Notes under the pieces: model-generated
Told to the model about the DNA's origin: nothing
Seen by the model: only the letters and a program-made list of their open reading frames with translations
Databases searched by the model: none
DNA from: Onchocerca lupi
Taxonomy: Eukaryota; Nematoda; Chromadorea; Rhabditida; Onchocercidae
DNA: 64,000 nt
Assembly: GCA_028564675.1 (NCBI GenBank)
Contig: JAOVVO010000119.1
Span: 62,001-126,000, forward strand
Reading direction: 5' to 3'
Position numbers and translations under genes: made by a program
Shown here: piece after piece, positions 35,701 to 49,300 of the stretch
Position numbering within the stretch: the first letter of the stretch is position 1
Layout: each line of letters begins with the position of its first letter

Positions 35701-35891
35701 ATTGGTTAGGACCAAATTACAATGAAGAAGGAGTACTAGGAAATGACGTTTCACGTACCAATGTTCCTGATATTCGTGTATCATTTCGTCATGAAACATT
35801 GGTAGATGAATTGTGCAGTTTGTTTCGAACACTTAATGTTCACCGTAAAAAGAATAATGATGATGACGATGATGATGGACTTATAATTTAA
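24038..35891 (+). CDS. ampd-1: AMP deaminase
   Basis: Cytosolic zinc enzyme converting AMP to IMP and ammonia in purine balance. Eighteen exons join in phase: 24038-24392, 25100-25256, 26237-26275, 27627-27813, 28338-28509, 30742-30851, 31474-31592, 31953-32082, 32172-32276, 32502-32538, 32956-33140, 33405-33568, 33793-33970, 34463-34575, 34915-35035, 35118-35291, 35463-35573 and 35691-35891. They give 885 aa, close to animal AMPD2/3. The variable N-terminus is Ser- and Gln-rich. The catalytic part starts around exon 8: VDTHIHAASSMNQKH (zinc HxH), YDLSVDMLDVHADRNTFHRF, LRPHCGEAG (zinc His), IGIAMSPLSNNSLF, and LSTDDPLQFHFTKEALMEEY (catalytic SxxDDP). The C-terminus ends in an acidic DDDDDD tail. 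Intron 16 begins GC, not GT. Two AATAAA signals lie at about 36020 and 36028. The first exon could be preceded by others. Confidence 0.96.
24610..24970 (+). repeat. Three decayed tandem copies in AMP deaminase intron 1
   Basis: Successive blocks of about 100-130 bp begin near 24622, 24742 and 24845. Each pairs a '(g)ttccrgaaaat-tcttrr-catta' start with a 'ggtagagattarttgataagtgaatggataat' end. Divergence is high, so this is an old duplication. Confidence 0.6.
32695..32790. repeat. Poly-T tract bracketed by tttttcaaggcc copies
   Basis: Within AMP deaminase intron 10, three copies of tttttcaaggcctt (near 32722, 32756 and 32768) surround a T run of about 32. Each copy contains the palindrome aaggcctt. 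Looks like slippage or local duplication. Confidence 0.75.
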
Positions 35892-37340
35892 TTTTTTTTT
35901 ATTTTTTTATTTGCTTTCAAGTTATACTTTCAAGATACATATAAAATGCTAACACTGAATTGCGGGTTCTAAATGATTTATTAGGTGTGAATTATTTTGA
36001 TGATATCAGAATATCTTGAAATAAAGAAATAAATATAAGTATGATAATTAATACGGAATACGGGAATTACCCATGGGTGGTGCATTTTAAGAAATAGTAT
36101 TTGTACTATTTATGAAAGGAAATGATTGGAAACGAAGAAGTAAAGTTTTTTAGCTATTAAATTTGTACAAAAGACAATACTTAAATGTTTTTCTCTTTTA
36201 TTTATTTATTTTTTTCGTTTTTAATAGTCCAGTGAAAGTTACTTTATAAACTTATTATTATTGTCGTGCAATTATATTTTCCAACATATTTTGTTAATTT
36301 TGTTTTTAGAATTGTTAAAAAATTTTTGTGTTTCTATTCATATGTTCATTTCTATCGGGTACATATTTCGTAGCAAATGAGACTATTCCATCCTCATAAT
36401 ATACTTGCAAAAGATATCACAAATATGTTATCACAGTTAGCTTGTTGCTATTTTTTTGTCCAAAGTCGAGATTAATTTTAAAGCAAAAATTAGGCGCCGT
36501 TTGTACAATTGAAATATTTTTTATGAATATATCACATTAATTCTCTTGTAACATTTTAAAATTTTAAAAAATTTTTGCAATGAAATCTTATTATTTTTGA
36601 AAGTACGAACTTATTTTATGCTAAGAAAGCATGTAAAATGTAAATAATTTGGACACAGTTTAAGTCTTCTAACTGAAGTATTTTGTTAAAAATCGGAAGT
36701 GATTTAAGAAAAAGATTTTAACTAAAGTATCAAAATGATTGGACGAAAATCTTCCCTGATCAATCTGAATCTTTAAAATTTATTTAAGACTTCATTGTCA
36801 GTTTTGTTACAAGAGTTCAGTTCCATTATCAGATGTTTCATAAATTATGTATTTATGTTGATAAATAAAATCGATATATTTCGAAGAAAAATAGTGTGAA
36901 CAGTGACATAAATTCAGAAATTTACATTTATGATTTTTAGAAACCACTGATACTACTGTTCTTCATTAATACTAAAATCTGGAACTATCTAGAAAAGTTC
37001 ATATTCTAGAAGTTAATCCTTGATACGCCTGAATATCTATCTTTTGAGGGAACTCAACTTATTCTATAAATCTTTTAAGTTAATAAAGTTTAGAAATAAG
37101 ATGTCAAATAACCTATGAAATTTGATTTTTCGCTCAGCAAATTATTCGAGTGATAATATTTCTCATTTATCTTCATGTAGTCAGCTTTGTCCATTACGGC
37201 GTTTGTTTCGTGACATATTGAATAATTCTTGCATACAACATGCTTCATTTCAGTAGAAATATTTAAAATACTTGAATAACATGCAGGACAATAAGCTACG
37301 AGAATTTAATTAGTATTTAGTAAGTGTATTAGCTATATAA
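35892..37340. other. 3' flank of AMP deaminase, AT-rich
   Basis: Contains the probable AMP deaminase poly(A) signals near 36020-36033. No exon or RNA gene supported in the rest. Confidence 0.5.
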
Positions 37341-37840
37341 TTTTGTTGGGATTTGTGGGAATTTCTTGGGAAATATCTTAGGCAGAGTGTTTGGGAGAGC
37401 CTTGTTATGGTTATTTGGGAGATTGTAGGGCGGTTGGTCAGAAATACTTTATTTAGTATCAATTATAAACTTAGCGGATAACAGAATTAATAATATTACA
37501 GCGCGATCAATGAAATGAAAATAAAGGTTTCAAGAAGGGAGTAGGAACGACAAAGTTCAAAATTCGGGCTGTACGTCGATCGAAGCAGAAGAAAGTGTTC
37601 TATGTACTCCAGGCAAAATTTATAGGCAGTTATATTAGTCACCGAAGATATGATAAGATGCGCCGGACAATTTACCTTAAAATAAAAAATAAGCAAGCCT
37701 TATAGATCACAGATAATTTGCATAAAAACTTTAAGGAGTGCGCGAGCTTTGTCAACACCAGATAATTTACATAAGGGTGCACGAGCATGGTCTCTGTCAG
37801 ACAATTTCAACAAAGAAACACAAGATTGCTAATATTTGAA
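37341..37840. repeat. Candidate solo LTR or decayed repeat
   Basis: A roughly 500-bp island with more G+C than both flanks, beginning TGTTGGGATTTGTGGGAATT at about 37344. It has an AATAAA at about 37521 and a run of related segments (agataatttgcat... at 37709, agataatttacat... at 37758, agacaatttcaac... at 37798), each preceded by a 'gagc...gtc' tail. LTRs of retrotransposons often start TGTTGG and have such internal repeats. No coding part remains and I cannot show matching ends. Confidence 0.3.
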
Positions 37841-39960
37841 TTTCTTTAACAGTGCAAACTAATTTTGGATTTCCAACAAACTTAGTAAATTAAAATTTTG
37901 GAAAAACTGGTGGAAAGATATTCGCTGATTTTTTTCTTGTCAAAATCAACAAAGGTTAATATTTATATTTCATACATTTTTAAATTCGATTATCAGAATA
38001 TTGTATGAATCTAAAGTATCTATTTATTTTAAGCGATACTAAATCATACTTTGGATGTTGTAATAACGGAAAAATTGCAATAGTATTTAAAATTAAATGC
38101 AAAATTGATTTTCAAATTTTTAATCATAATTTTATTATTTGGAACAGAGACTTGTTAATATGGAAGGCATAGCATATTTGTTAATTCGATTGTGTCCGCA
38201 AATAATATGAAAATGCAGATTATAACTTAATCATTGTCATCCTAAATTTCATGGAAACAATTAAGCATGACAATCCTCTCCCTGCATAAAAACTGCTTGT
38301 TGAAGTATGTTGCTTTTTAAATTTAATTCTTAATAAGCTTTTAAATTATGCTCCCAATATTCATATTCAAAATTTTTCGGTCTATTTTTATTGTCATTGT
38401 AACTGTTGTCGATTTTTTAAATTTGCACGAATGACAGTATCTCTGCTTAATTCATATCAAAATTTCCGAGATGAAATAGAACATACGTTTTCAACAAAAA
38501 ATACAATTGAACGCAAACAAATATTGTCACACGAGAGACACATAGTTTACATAAATATAAATATAACGGGAAGAAACAAGCTTAAAAGACAAAAATAATA
38601 AGTGAAAATTAATTGAATAGATTGCATTCTGAAAAATTTTGCAGGGGTTCGAAGATATTTCAAAAAACACATAAAAATTTAAGCGATCATTCCAAATTCT
38701 TTATCTACTGGTTTTATGCATTAAGCTTTATGATATTTTTATATTGTGAAACATTTCAATAGGAGATGGAGAAAAAATGATATGATAGATATTGGAAAAG
38801 AAACAAAAAATGAGCATGATAACAAATCTAGCCAAATAAAAATGTTCAATTAAATTAGCACCGATTTTTGAAAAACATAAGAAGGATACTGAACAATGTA
38901 ATAGTTAATGAAACTAACGATTAAGTGAATGAAAGATAGTGAATAAAAAATAAGTATAGCTTTCCTTTCTCCTGAAGAACTTTTAAAAAAGAGAAAAAAT
39001 TTAATGGCGCATATTCAGAATCAAACATTATACAATGAAAATTATTCTAATGAAAAAAAAAAAAAAAAACTACATGACATAAATAATTCTCAGCTATTAT
39101 GCAAAAAATATTCAATTCTCTAATCCTTCCTTATGCTTTCCTCTATTTTTCCCCTTAATTTACGAAAAATTTTTTAGATTAGTAAAATAAATCAGTATCA
39201 GTGATTTATATTTAAGAAACTTGGATCAACAGCATGGTAATATCTATACAGATATCTGTTTCCTTAACTCCAGAGGAAATACATAAATTGCCATAAAGAA
39301 GCTACAAATAAATCTATTCATCACAAGATGAATTTAATAATCTTGCATGAAAAACATAACAATTAAAAGAAAAACGAAGGGATGGTGCCTATATCAACAT
39401 AAATTAAAAATTAACATAATTACACGCTTACGCATTTTTTATTGGTATCAGCAATTAACAGTTCAATTCATCAACGAGAGATCTTCACAATGACTGCCTG
39501 AAATTAAATAATTATATATATTTATATCGAAAAAGAACTCTTAATGATATCAACTTTCATTGATAATTTCAATGGTATTAGCACAAGATACTATATATTA
39601 CTTTAATGTATTCTGATATGAATTCCAAAACGCTTGAAAGGACAGAAGAAATCGAGAGAATTATGTTTGTGGAAAAAAAAAAAATAAGGCACTTCAGTCG
39701 ATACAAATAAAAGAATCCATTTATTTACCCCAAAATTAGTGCTTTTTATTATTAAAAGTGCTTAATAATTTCAGTAAAACTAGAAGTTTCGATCTTAAAA
39801 GTTTTATTTCTACTCTTTAATAAAAATCCTTATTTTCCTGGTAATTTACACAACTTCACTTACTCATTGTCTCATACCGCTTAATCTACAATACCTTAAA
39901 ATATATCAAAACGTCTTGTTCATAACTTTATGGAAAGAATTAAATTTAAAATGAAGAAAT
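37841..39960. other. Intergenic, 3' flank of GCK-III kinase
   Basis: AT-rich with an 18-base A run at about 39054. No supported gene. The 3'UTR of the minus-strand kinase probably takes up the last few hundred bases. Confidence 0.5.
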
Positions 39961-42900
39961 TTACGTAGTAAGACGATCAACAGCTGCCTGCAGTTCAGAT
40001 TCAGTGGCTTGCGGGTAAGCAACAGCTGTTAACAATTCAACCAAAAATTCGTCACATATACCCGGACAGTTCTTTTCCGCTTCTTTAAAAGCCTCAGCTA
40101 CAGCATTCAAATCAGTACCCGAGTGACGCGTGCGTGCCAATCGATCCAGAGCTGGCAGTAATGTGTATTCCAAGACACCCTTCAAAAAACTTTATAGTTA
40201 AAAACTTTCCGGTTGCTACTAGCAGTAATGTTATAATGTTAATAAAATAACTGAATTATTTAAATATTCAAAAATGAAAATAAAATTGCAAACTTCTTTC
40301 CCAATTTACACTTTATTGAATCGATCAAAACAATCTTGCATCTGCTTTCATTTTTTAAGCATTTAGATTATATGCTGCAAATCACCTTACCAATAAAGCC
40401 ATCAGATGATGGCTAATTATACTAACACTAATTATACTAACATCTAATCAATAAATTGTGGATTCGGAAAAAAAACTATTAAGTTAATATTAAGATGAAC
40501 CTTTCTCCTCGGCTGCTCATAAATTGGTTCATTCGTTTGAGTTGAGATATGATTATTTTGATGAAATGATGATGTTCGATAGGCACGAGTGTTTGTTGAT
40601 GCACCGCTACCAGTAATTTGTGAGGATGTTTCATGATAGCGCTGTGCAGCTCTTTGCATATTCGAAGGAATATCACTGATTGCAAACGAATGACGAATTA
40701 ATGATGAGGTCTAAAGTCGCCATATTATTTGGAAAAATGTTAATTATAGTTCCTTCAACTATATATTAAACATGTTGAGAAGATAAAATAGAAACGCGCA
40801 TGCAAATTGAAATCAATTATTTCTTCCAATCATTTTTAAGCTTCATAATTTAAAAATATTACACAATGAATATTGTGATTGGAATCAACTCTATCTTCGA
40901 ATTTATTCTCTTTTTTTCTTTCATTAGCTTTTATTAAGCAAATTTCTCTAGAATAAAAGCTGCAGGTGAACTCAATCTAAAATTTGCCAATGAACTCAAT
41001 CAAAACAAGAGTCAGTGTGATAATATAATGTAAAATAAACTTCTGAATTCGATTAAAATTCATTTTTAACTAAAAAAAAGTCAGGAAATAATAAACACAT
41101 TTGCTATTCCTATTGATAAAAAAAGAATACATCCAATTTGTGCTACGTGCAATAGAATAAATTATATTAACTTCTAGATAATAATACACAATTATGGTTA
41201 TAATTTATAAGATTATTCGAATTACACATGAGCTTCAGTATTTTAAACCTGCAAGTAGCAAACTTGCGAGATTTTATAGACATCAACTTAACTCTACTTT
41301 AATCTAGCGCAGAAAAAATTTGATTAAATAAAAACTATGTACAAGTTTGGGGTCACGGTGGAAAATTGAACTTGACAAAAAAGATTCTTTTGGCCAGGAG
41401 AAAAATTTGAAAAAAATAAAACCAACAGGTGAACTTCCTGGCGATGAAACAGCTATTGTTGTAGCGTTTCCGTTATGCGCTACTTTGACATCGCTTGTGA
41501 AGTGACTCGAATTAGCATAAATAGGCGATGAATGGTTAATGGAAGTTGAGGAACTTGTAGGACGTAATGATGTTTGACGAAGCTCGTGGGCTATTTGTGC
41601 TACATTCTATAAAAGATGAACTACAAATTAAAATATAAGTAAACTATTAGAATAGTGCAAAAGATAGAAAAAATATTACTTCATAGAAAGACAAAAAAAA
41701 AGGTTAAAGAAAATGATTTGATGACTAACACTACTAAGTCTCTTCTAAAAAGAATGATTGTGCCAATTACGTCCTGTGCATAGGAACAAAATCACTGAGA
41801 TAAGAACTACACTGAACAATGTAACAATTCTAGTAATTCTTATGCAAAAGTACAATATTCACAATAAAAATTATAAAGCATAAAATCCAAGAGAAAACAT
41901 GAAATCTGGAATTCAAATATAACCAAATTTCATTTTTCCTAAAATAACGAAGAAAAAAATTTAAAATCCAATATAAAATAACTTACGGAATCATTATTTC
42001 TGTTAATAATTGTAGAGTTCGGACTGATTTCTTGATTTCTCGATAACTGAGCTACTGATATGGATGGTCTCGCAGTGTCACTCTTCACTCTTACGGTATT
42101 CTGGTCATCCATAACATCGTTCGTACTTTGCGGTGTTTTTATTGTATTAAACACCCAATCAGTCCTGCGAAAATAATGATCAATACTATGCTTAAAAAAT
42201 GAGAAATAATTGGACTTAGAATTTCAATTTTTCGAGGAAACTTCCTCTAAATCTTAAAATTTCAATATTTAGGATTCCTTCCCAGGAAAATTTGTTCATC
42301 ATCAGTATTGCTTGTCTAGGAAAAACTACAATAAAACAAAGGAGGAGAATAAATTTGTTTAAGGATAATTGGAATTTCAGGACAATTTTCTTGACGGAGA
42401 TATGAAAAAAGAAAGCCGCAAAAGAATCTTTTGAATTATATACCCTCCACAATTATCAGCTTCTTCATCTTGATCTGAATCGCTACTTGGTCCCAGTCTC
42501 GCTTTGTAGTCTGCACTTCGTTCAATCAGATCCATCAGAACTGAATTTTTCTTCGCTCTTCTGATGAATGGATGCTTCAGTAATTCTTTTGCAGAAGGTC
42601 TCTGAGATAAACATTTGAAAATTAATAAATTTAAATAATTAAACCTCTTCTAAAAAATAAATAACTAAATATATCCAAAATGTTCGACTTATCACATATC
42701 ACAATGTTAAACATTTCATATATCGCATTATGTTAGGCATATATTTAAGATTTTAGACATATTCACAAATCAGTGAATGACTGGAGAGTGTAGATAATCC
42801 TATTAGCTATCATTATTTTTTGCATATATGATTCACGAAGAAATTCCTCATATGTTTAATACTATATGCACAGTGGCAACTAACATTTTCTGGATCTTTG

Positions 42901-43921
42901 TTCAAACACAATTCGACAAAATCCTTGAACAGACGAGACCAGTGAGATCCATTCAGTTGTGGTGGAGGATTTTTGGGTATCAAAAATAACACACGCATTG
43001 GATGTAAATCTGAATGTGGTGGTTCACCATTCGCTAGTTCAATGGCGGTAATGCCTAAACTCCAAATATCTGCCTAAAATCGGGAAAACTATTTAACAAA
43101 AATTGAACTATGAATTTTAATTTGAATGAACTCAAAAATGATTCACGATGATTTATAGGGATATTGCAATGCCGTCATATAACTGACAGAGAAAAATAAT
43201 AATAATTAAATTTTAAAATGCTCAAGTTTGACGAAATTAAAAAATAAGGAATTCGATATCAAGAAATGTAAATTTGCAAATCCATTTTCATCATATCCAG
43301 ATGAACAGATGGAAAGATCGAGAAACTTTTAATAAGAGATAATCTTAGTATCCATTTATAGTATCACTTTTTTGGAATGGACCTTCTACTACAATAATAA
43401 AACAGGAAAAAGGCAGGTCAACAAATGAAAATAAAGTAGATTAACGGAAAGTTAAAAACTAAAAACCTTGAAATCATAGGAAGCTTGCCGAATTACTTCA
43501 GGTGCCATCCAGAACGGTGTTCCCACAAATGTAATTCGTTTTTTCACCGTTTCTGTTAGCTGTCCGGCAACGCCAAAGTCTGCTACCTTCACATCTCCAT
43601 GTTCAGAGAGTAAAACATTTGCAGCTGAAAAAAGGAAAATAAGTTTTCTGAATTACAGTTTCTTGGACATTTCTCAATGGCATTTAAAGCCAAAACAAGC
43701 TATTTAAATGCTTGCATTACGCTCAGTTAAAAGCACATTTACTATTATGTGAAACAACAAAATCAAGTCAACAACAGTAATGAGAGATGTCTATAATAAT
43801 TATTTGAATATATCACAAAAATATATAGGAATAATATTTTGGCGTAATGACAGCAACAAAATATAATGAAAAGTGTAAATTCCTCAAATATCTCGCATTT
43901 CTGTATAAACTATTTGTTTTT

Positions 43922-43953
<32 letters not shown>

Positions 43954-44937
43954 AGTAAAAACTCGAAATTTTAAGGTCTTCATAATGACAGAAAAGCAAT
44001 TAATCATTTATACAGTGATGGAATACGTCAATTACAAATCTAATGTAGAATGAATGAACAAAAAAAAAAATACATTTTAGATAAAGTTATATATGCCTCA
44101 TCCCGAAAATTAAAAAATGTCAGAAGCACTGCAAATAAAGATCAAAATATCATTCAAAGATTAATAGAATTAGCAATATTATAGTTGTGAATAATTTACG
44201 TAACTGCTATTGCTGTACCTTATTTTGCATTAGTTTGTGGAGAATCTCTGATTTAAATGACAGTTTGTTCAAGTTTTTTATTCCTTTTAATTAAGCAAAG
44301 TAAAAATATTCAAAGTAGAATTCAAAAACTATTGTTCGGCCAAATTTTATACTTTTACTGCAGTATACAGAACAAAATGATACAAAGACATTAACTAGCT
44401 GGAATACACGGCAGCATTATCATATCATAATAGACAATAAAAAGAATAAAAAAATTTGAACCTTTAATATCTCGATGAATTTTCCGCTCAGAATGGAGAT
44501 ACTCTAAACCCTTCAATATTTCGCGCAGAATTACGGCAATATGACCTTCCTCTAATTTACCACATTTTGTTAAATCCAGTGCTGAACCACCACCCAAATA
44601 TTCCATTATTATCCATAATTTGGATTCCTGTAATGAAATTTTATCATTTACAGTGCAAATAAAATGTTATAATGATAATATTAAGAACATTTAATATTTT
44701 TCATCAACGTAATAAAGTCTATCTTCGATCGAGAAACACTGTAGAGTATTTTACTAAATTTCATGTTAAAAGTTCCTGAACTCAAAATATAAGACTTTTT
44801 CGTATATATGACAATGATCGATAAACATTAATCAGATAAGTTAACATTAAAAAAGAAAAATCCATCCACATTATAAAAGTTCAGTTTTCCATTTCAAACT
44901 TAAATCTTCTCTCTCTATTCAATCCATGGAATCCTTC

Positions 44938-44979
<42 letters not shown>

Positions 44980-45360
44980 AACTTTCAAATATGATCCATA
45001 ATATTTCGTAACATAAGGTGAATCACACTGACTTAGTACCATAATTTCTTGTTGAATGTCCTCAATTTCATCCTCAGCCTTCTCCAAATCAATTATCTTT
45101 ATTGCAACTACCTGAAAGAAAAAAGTAAAGCTCATGCTGTAACTTGAAATAATATTTACGTATTTTCATCTTTTCTTAGCCCTTGGTCTCACTTTTTTAT
45201 AATTAAGAATTTTTTTAATTATGCTACAAAGATAACATTTAAATTCATTATGAATTTTGCGAACCTGTCCAGTACGATTATCAATTCCTTTGAAAACTTC
45301 GCCAAATGACCCGCGTCCAATTTTTTCCTGACGTGTAAACAAATGTTCCGGATCAAGTTT
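39961..45360 (-). CDS. gck-1: GCK-III family STE20 kinase (MST3/STK24/25 type)
   Basis: Ser/Thr kinase; family members act with CCM3/PDCD10 in cell polarity, cytokinesis and germline or tubule integrity. Ten exons join in phase: 45360-45265, 45111-44983, 44627-44462, 43624-43467, 43073-42885, 42601-42444, 42164-41987, 41606-41427, 40710-40501 and 40179-39961, giving 560 residues from KLDPEHLFTRQEKIG. Kinase motifs are GRGSFGEVFKGIDNRTG, VVAIKIIDLEKAEDEIED with the Lys, MEYLGGGSALDL, HRDIK/AANVLL, ADFGVAGQLTETVKKR, FVGTPFWMAPE and ADIWSLGITAIELA. A Ser/Asn-rich linker covers exons 6-9. The last exon has TLLPALDRLARTRHSG and AEKNCPGICDEFLVELL, the CCM3-binding C-terminal helix region of GCK-III. 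The 5' end is unresolved: exon KLDPEHLF starts in phase 0 after TTTCAG and needs an upstream exon. Confidence 0.93.
43921..43952. repeat. Poly-T tract
   Basis: About 31 T in a row inside the GCK-III intron between the AANVLL exon and the preceding one. Confidence 0.95.
44941..44977. repeat. 37-base poly-A tract beside a 5' splice site
   Basis: On the gene strand this is a 37-base T run starting only six bases after the GTTGG donor of the exon ending at 44983, one of the longest homopolymers in the window. Confidence 0.95.
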
Positions 45361-45508
45361 CTGAAACAAACGAACAACGAAAGTCAGAGAAATGAAAATT
45401 TAAAAACTTAAAATTTTCTACACAAGTCTTTTTTTTTTTTTCATTAATTTGCTTTAATTTGCAAAGATATATAAAAATCATGGCAGTTAATTTTAATATA
45501 CTTAAAAC

Positions 45509-46334
45509 TAGTTGATTATTCGGTTCGCTTAAGAATTCACGGTTACTCACAAACTAAAAAAAATTAAGAAGCATCTCTTTCATTCTCTCATTTTACAATG
45601 AAAGTTCTTATTTCTTGATCATGCTTTTAAATTTGTATTTCTATCAATGTCTAATTTCAAAATAATATAATAAATTCCAATCGAGATTTATAACATTTAA
45701 AATTGTAGAAATTATTGCAAAAAGTCGGAAACTATCTTTTTTCCGTAGAAAACGAAAGTTTAAACAAAGATTCAGCTTATATTATAAGCTTTAGATATAT
45801 ATTCAGTTTATATTATAAACTTTAAATATCTATGTTCCAAATAGTTGAGTCATTTGAGAAGAAAAAAAAAAAGGAAATGAATGGGAAGAATTTCGATAAC
45901 TCAATATGACTTAAACATACTAATGTAAGATAATACAATTCTGGATCAAATTCAAAAAATCTTAACTAATGATGCAATTTGTCCAAATTATGGGACGATT
46001 TTCATGATTATCTTCATCTTTAATTAACAACAAGCTTGTTTTGATTATATAAATGAGAAAAATCAGTCGAATAAAAAAGAAGAATGCATGCACGTGAAGA
46101 AAATCTGAAATTTATGAATGCAGACAGTGAAACTCATTATAAAACATAGTCATATTCACACCTGTTTACAATATATTTCTTCAGACTTGATTACTTGATA
46201 CAAAGATTTGAAAAACACCATACAAAATAATCAATTCAAAATTGATGTCCATTTTAAAATAACCATAAATCGATATATTATTTGAAAATTCAAAAAAAAA
46301 AAAAAAATCAACTAACCCAAGCAAATCTCAACAT
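45509..46334 (-). other. Candidate 5' exons of the GCK-III kinase
   Basis: Two phase-0 candidates. (a) 46334-46317 encodes MLRFAW and sits directly after TTTCTTCCAG/A, a good trans-splice acceptor one base before the ATG, followed by GTTAGT. (b) 45553-45509 encodes FVSNREFLSEPNNQL between TTTTTTTAG and a GTTTTA donor. Either or both could precede KLDPEHLF; related kinases have a variable N-terminus of about 15-35 residues here. Evidence is splice signals and phase only. Confidence 0.3.
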
Positions 46335-49300
46335 TCTGGAAGAAAGTTGAAATACGAAAGGCGTAATTCGTAGAAAGGTGTGCTGCTGAATGAAATTTGT
46401 AATTTGATGATCAATTCTCAAATAAAATACACACATACCATACTGACAGACAAATGGAATGCAAACATATGTATATACACACGCATCGTCATACCTTCCT
46501 TTTGAAAATAATTTAGATTCAATAGCATAACCATACATTATTATTATTATTATTCGTAATAGTCAACGAAATATAATTTAAAAAAAGAATGCAGTGGTAT
46601 CAATGTGAAAAGATAGAAGTATTAACCGGTAGAGTCAGAAAAAGAAATGAAAAACGAAATGATCAGAGTTCATACAATATTTACTGAAAGAGAAAAAGCA
46701 AACGAATTGCGAATTTTTGGATTAAATAAACTTACAATTGATCTATTAATGCACGAAATACGCTCGAATTAAACAATCTATCAAGCTTATTTTTAACTAA
46801 AAAAAAAGACCTAAAATATATCAATTTTCATATGCATATGTATACATTATATATATACGATTTAAAATGTAATCAACTTTATCAAAAAGCAATACTGGTT
46901 TATGAGCAAAGGAATGATAAATAAGAAGAAGCACAGCTTCGAAATAGCATAACACACAATGAATCCGTAATGGCATTAATAATTATGAGGAGCAATAAAT
47001 TTAAAAGTTCGAAATGATGTAGAAAAACTAGAAAAAAAAAAATTATAGATCCATTGGAAAACGGATAAAACTACAAAGAACATCCGCCTCTAACCTATTG
47101 TTTCATAGCAAATTAACTGCTCAATTAATTTCATCTCAATAAATCCAGTTTTTAGTGGAATGTATGAAAAAATTATAAGCAGAGATAAGCCGCTTCACTA
47201 CATTTAAAGAGCCTCAATTCCATTTTCTTAATGGGAAATTCTGAGAGAGAGAGAAAAAAAAAAAAAAAAAACAGGAAATATAATTACATTGAAGTATTCG
47301 GAATGCACTTCCCAAGCACTACTAATCGAATCATAAGTATGGTAACAAAGATTTTTTTATTTTCAATAAACAAGTCATTAAGTATCATATGTTCTCAAAC
47401 ATATAATAATACCAAAAGTATATTATTCATGGAAATGCTTCAATTCAAATATAATTTTTTCTCTCAAGAGAAGCAAAAAAGAATAAAAAAGCCCAGACTA
47501 AGTGGGTAAATTCCAAGTACAAAATAAAAGATATCAAACTGAAATGGGTAAATTCAAGTCGAAATGGATTAAATTTGACCTTTCAAAGTATTTCATAAAC
47601 TGCAACATATACATCGAAAATGGCGAATCTGAACCTCAACCAAGATTAATCACGAATTAATAAATTATGATTTTAATTTTAGAAAACAACTAAAATTAAT
47701 AAACTACATGCTAAAAAATATCTTTCCCAATCTGGAATGTAAATCACAGCAAAATAGACTCTTAACTATTAAAATAATACTATTTAACTATTAAATAATA
47801 CTTAACTATTCAATGATATCATTTTTCAGTGGAAAAAAAATGATAAAATTGTCGCTGATAAAGTTAGCAGAAAAAGAGAAGAAAAAAAAATTTAAAAAAC
47901 CGATTCAAGATAAAAAAAAAAAAATTCTGATAAAATCAAGAAAACTACGGGCAATAAGAATTCAAATTATGCTATAAAATGGGGAAACGCATTCCAGCAC
48001 CAAATACTGCTCAAATATGCATATTTTCATTTCTCCGAAGATTGCACTTAAGATAAAGAATCAGGCAAAGTTTGGAATCATAAAAATGTAATGAATAGTT
48101 TCAAAGAATAAGAATGTCATTAGATGTTATTAAGCATTTTTCATCATTTTAATTGCATTATTGAAAGTTTATCAGTATCATCTGCTCTAATATCATTTAA
48201 TTCTATAATGGAAAGAAAAATAAACATTAAGTATTCACTTCGGTTGATAATATTCATATCATTTTCTGATTACCGATAATATAATGATAACAAAATCTAA
48301 CACAGTTTAAATAGTAAAAACGTTCAAATTAATCGACAAATCCTTTATGGATTTTTATTTTGACTCAGCTATTATATAAATGAAAAAAGATTCAGTTTTG
48401 TTGCATATGTCGAAAGTTAACTTTTTCACAAGCTTAAAATACGACAAAAAACTTAAAAACTAGTATAAACTTCACTTTCTCAAATATATATATATATTAA
48501 CATTAATTTCCAGTAAGAAATATTTAAAAATGAAACATAATTTTATTTCCACTTCGTGTCATGATTATTATCTCTTAGAAGAGTTTCATAAGTGCACTGC
48601 ATACTAAATGTTTCAATTTAAAAAACTAGTATTTAATATTAAGTGTGGAATCGCGTTCTTTTTTTTTGTTTGATATAATAGTATGAGTTCCAAAGAATAC
48701 GAAGTTTTTTTTCGTTTTTTTTCTCTCTTTTTTTTTTTTTTTTTTTTTTTTGCGCTGGTGACGATAAGAGACACAACAAAGAAATCGGCAACAAAATTTT
48801 TGTATGGCATTATTTCGAGAGTACTATTTTTCGGATTTCAAAACTATTCACATCAGATGCAACTGCAGATAGAATAAGCATAGATCGAATTTTACGAAAC
48901 TGAACTGAAATTTTGGAATAAAAGAATTAATGTAATGAAGTGATTTTGTTTCTTATAAAGTAACATAATCATTATGTTTAACTGATATCAATCTATTGGT
49001 TTCATTCATCGAAACAACTAAACATAAGGTGATGCACTTTAAAAATTTATTCTACCGGAAATATTACAAATTACCATTTCAAATTTCGATTTAGATTACT
49101 TTCGCAAATTTTCAAGAACAAAAATTGAAAAAGATATTAGTTCTTTTTCTTCTTGAATTTTCAAATTGGCAACAAATGGAGGTCAGTTCTTTTAAATCTG
49201 CAAACATATTGCGATTGCATCGTTCAATTTGTTTTTCTTTTCAAATATTTCAAAAAATGATTTCTCATAAGTATTTCAGCAAAAATGATCAAAACACTGT

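Noticed and set aside
48613..48877. ORFs on both strands with long Lys or Phe runs
   Set aside because: Produced by a poly-T tract; no conserved residues or splice context.
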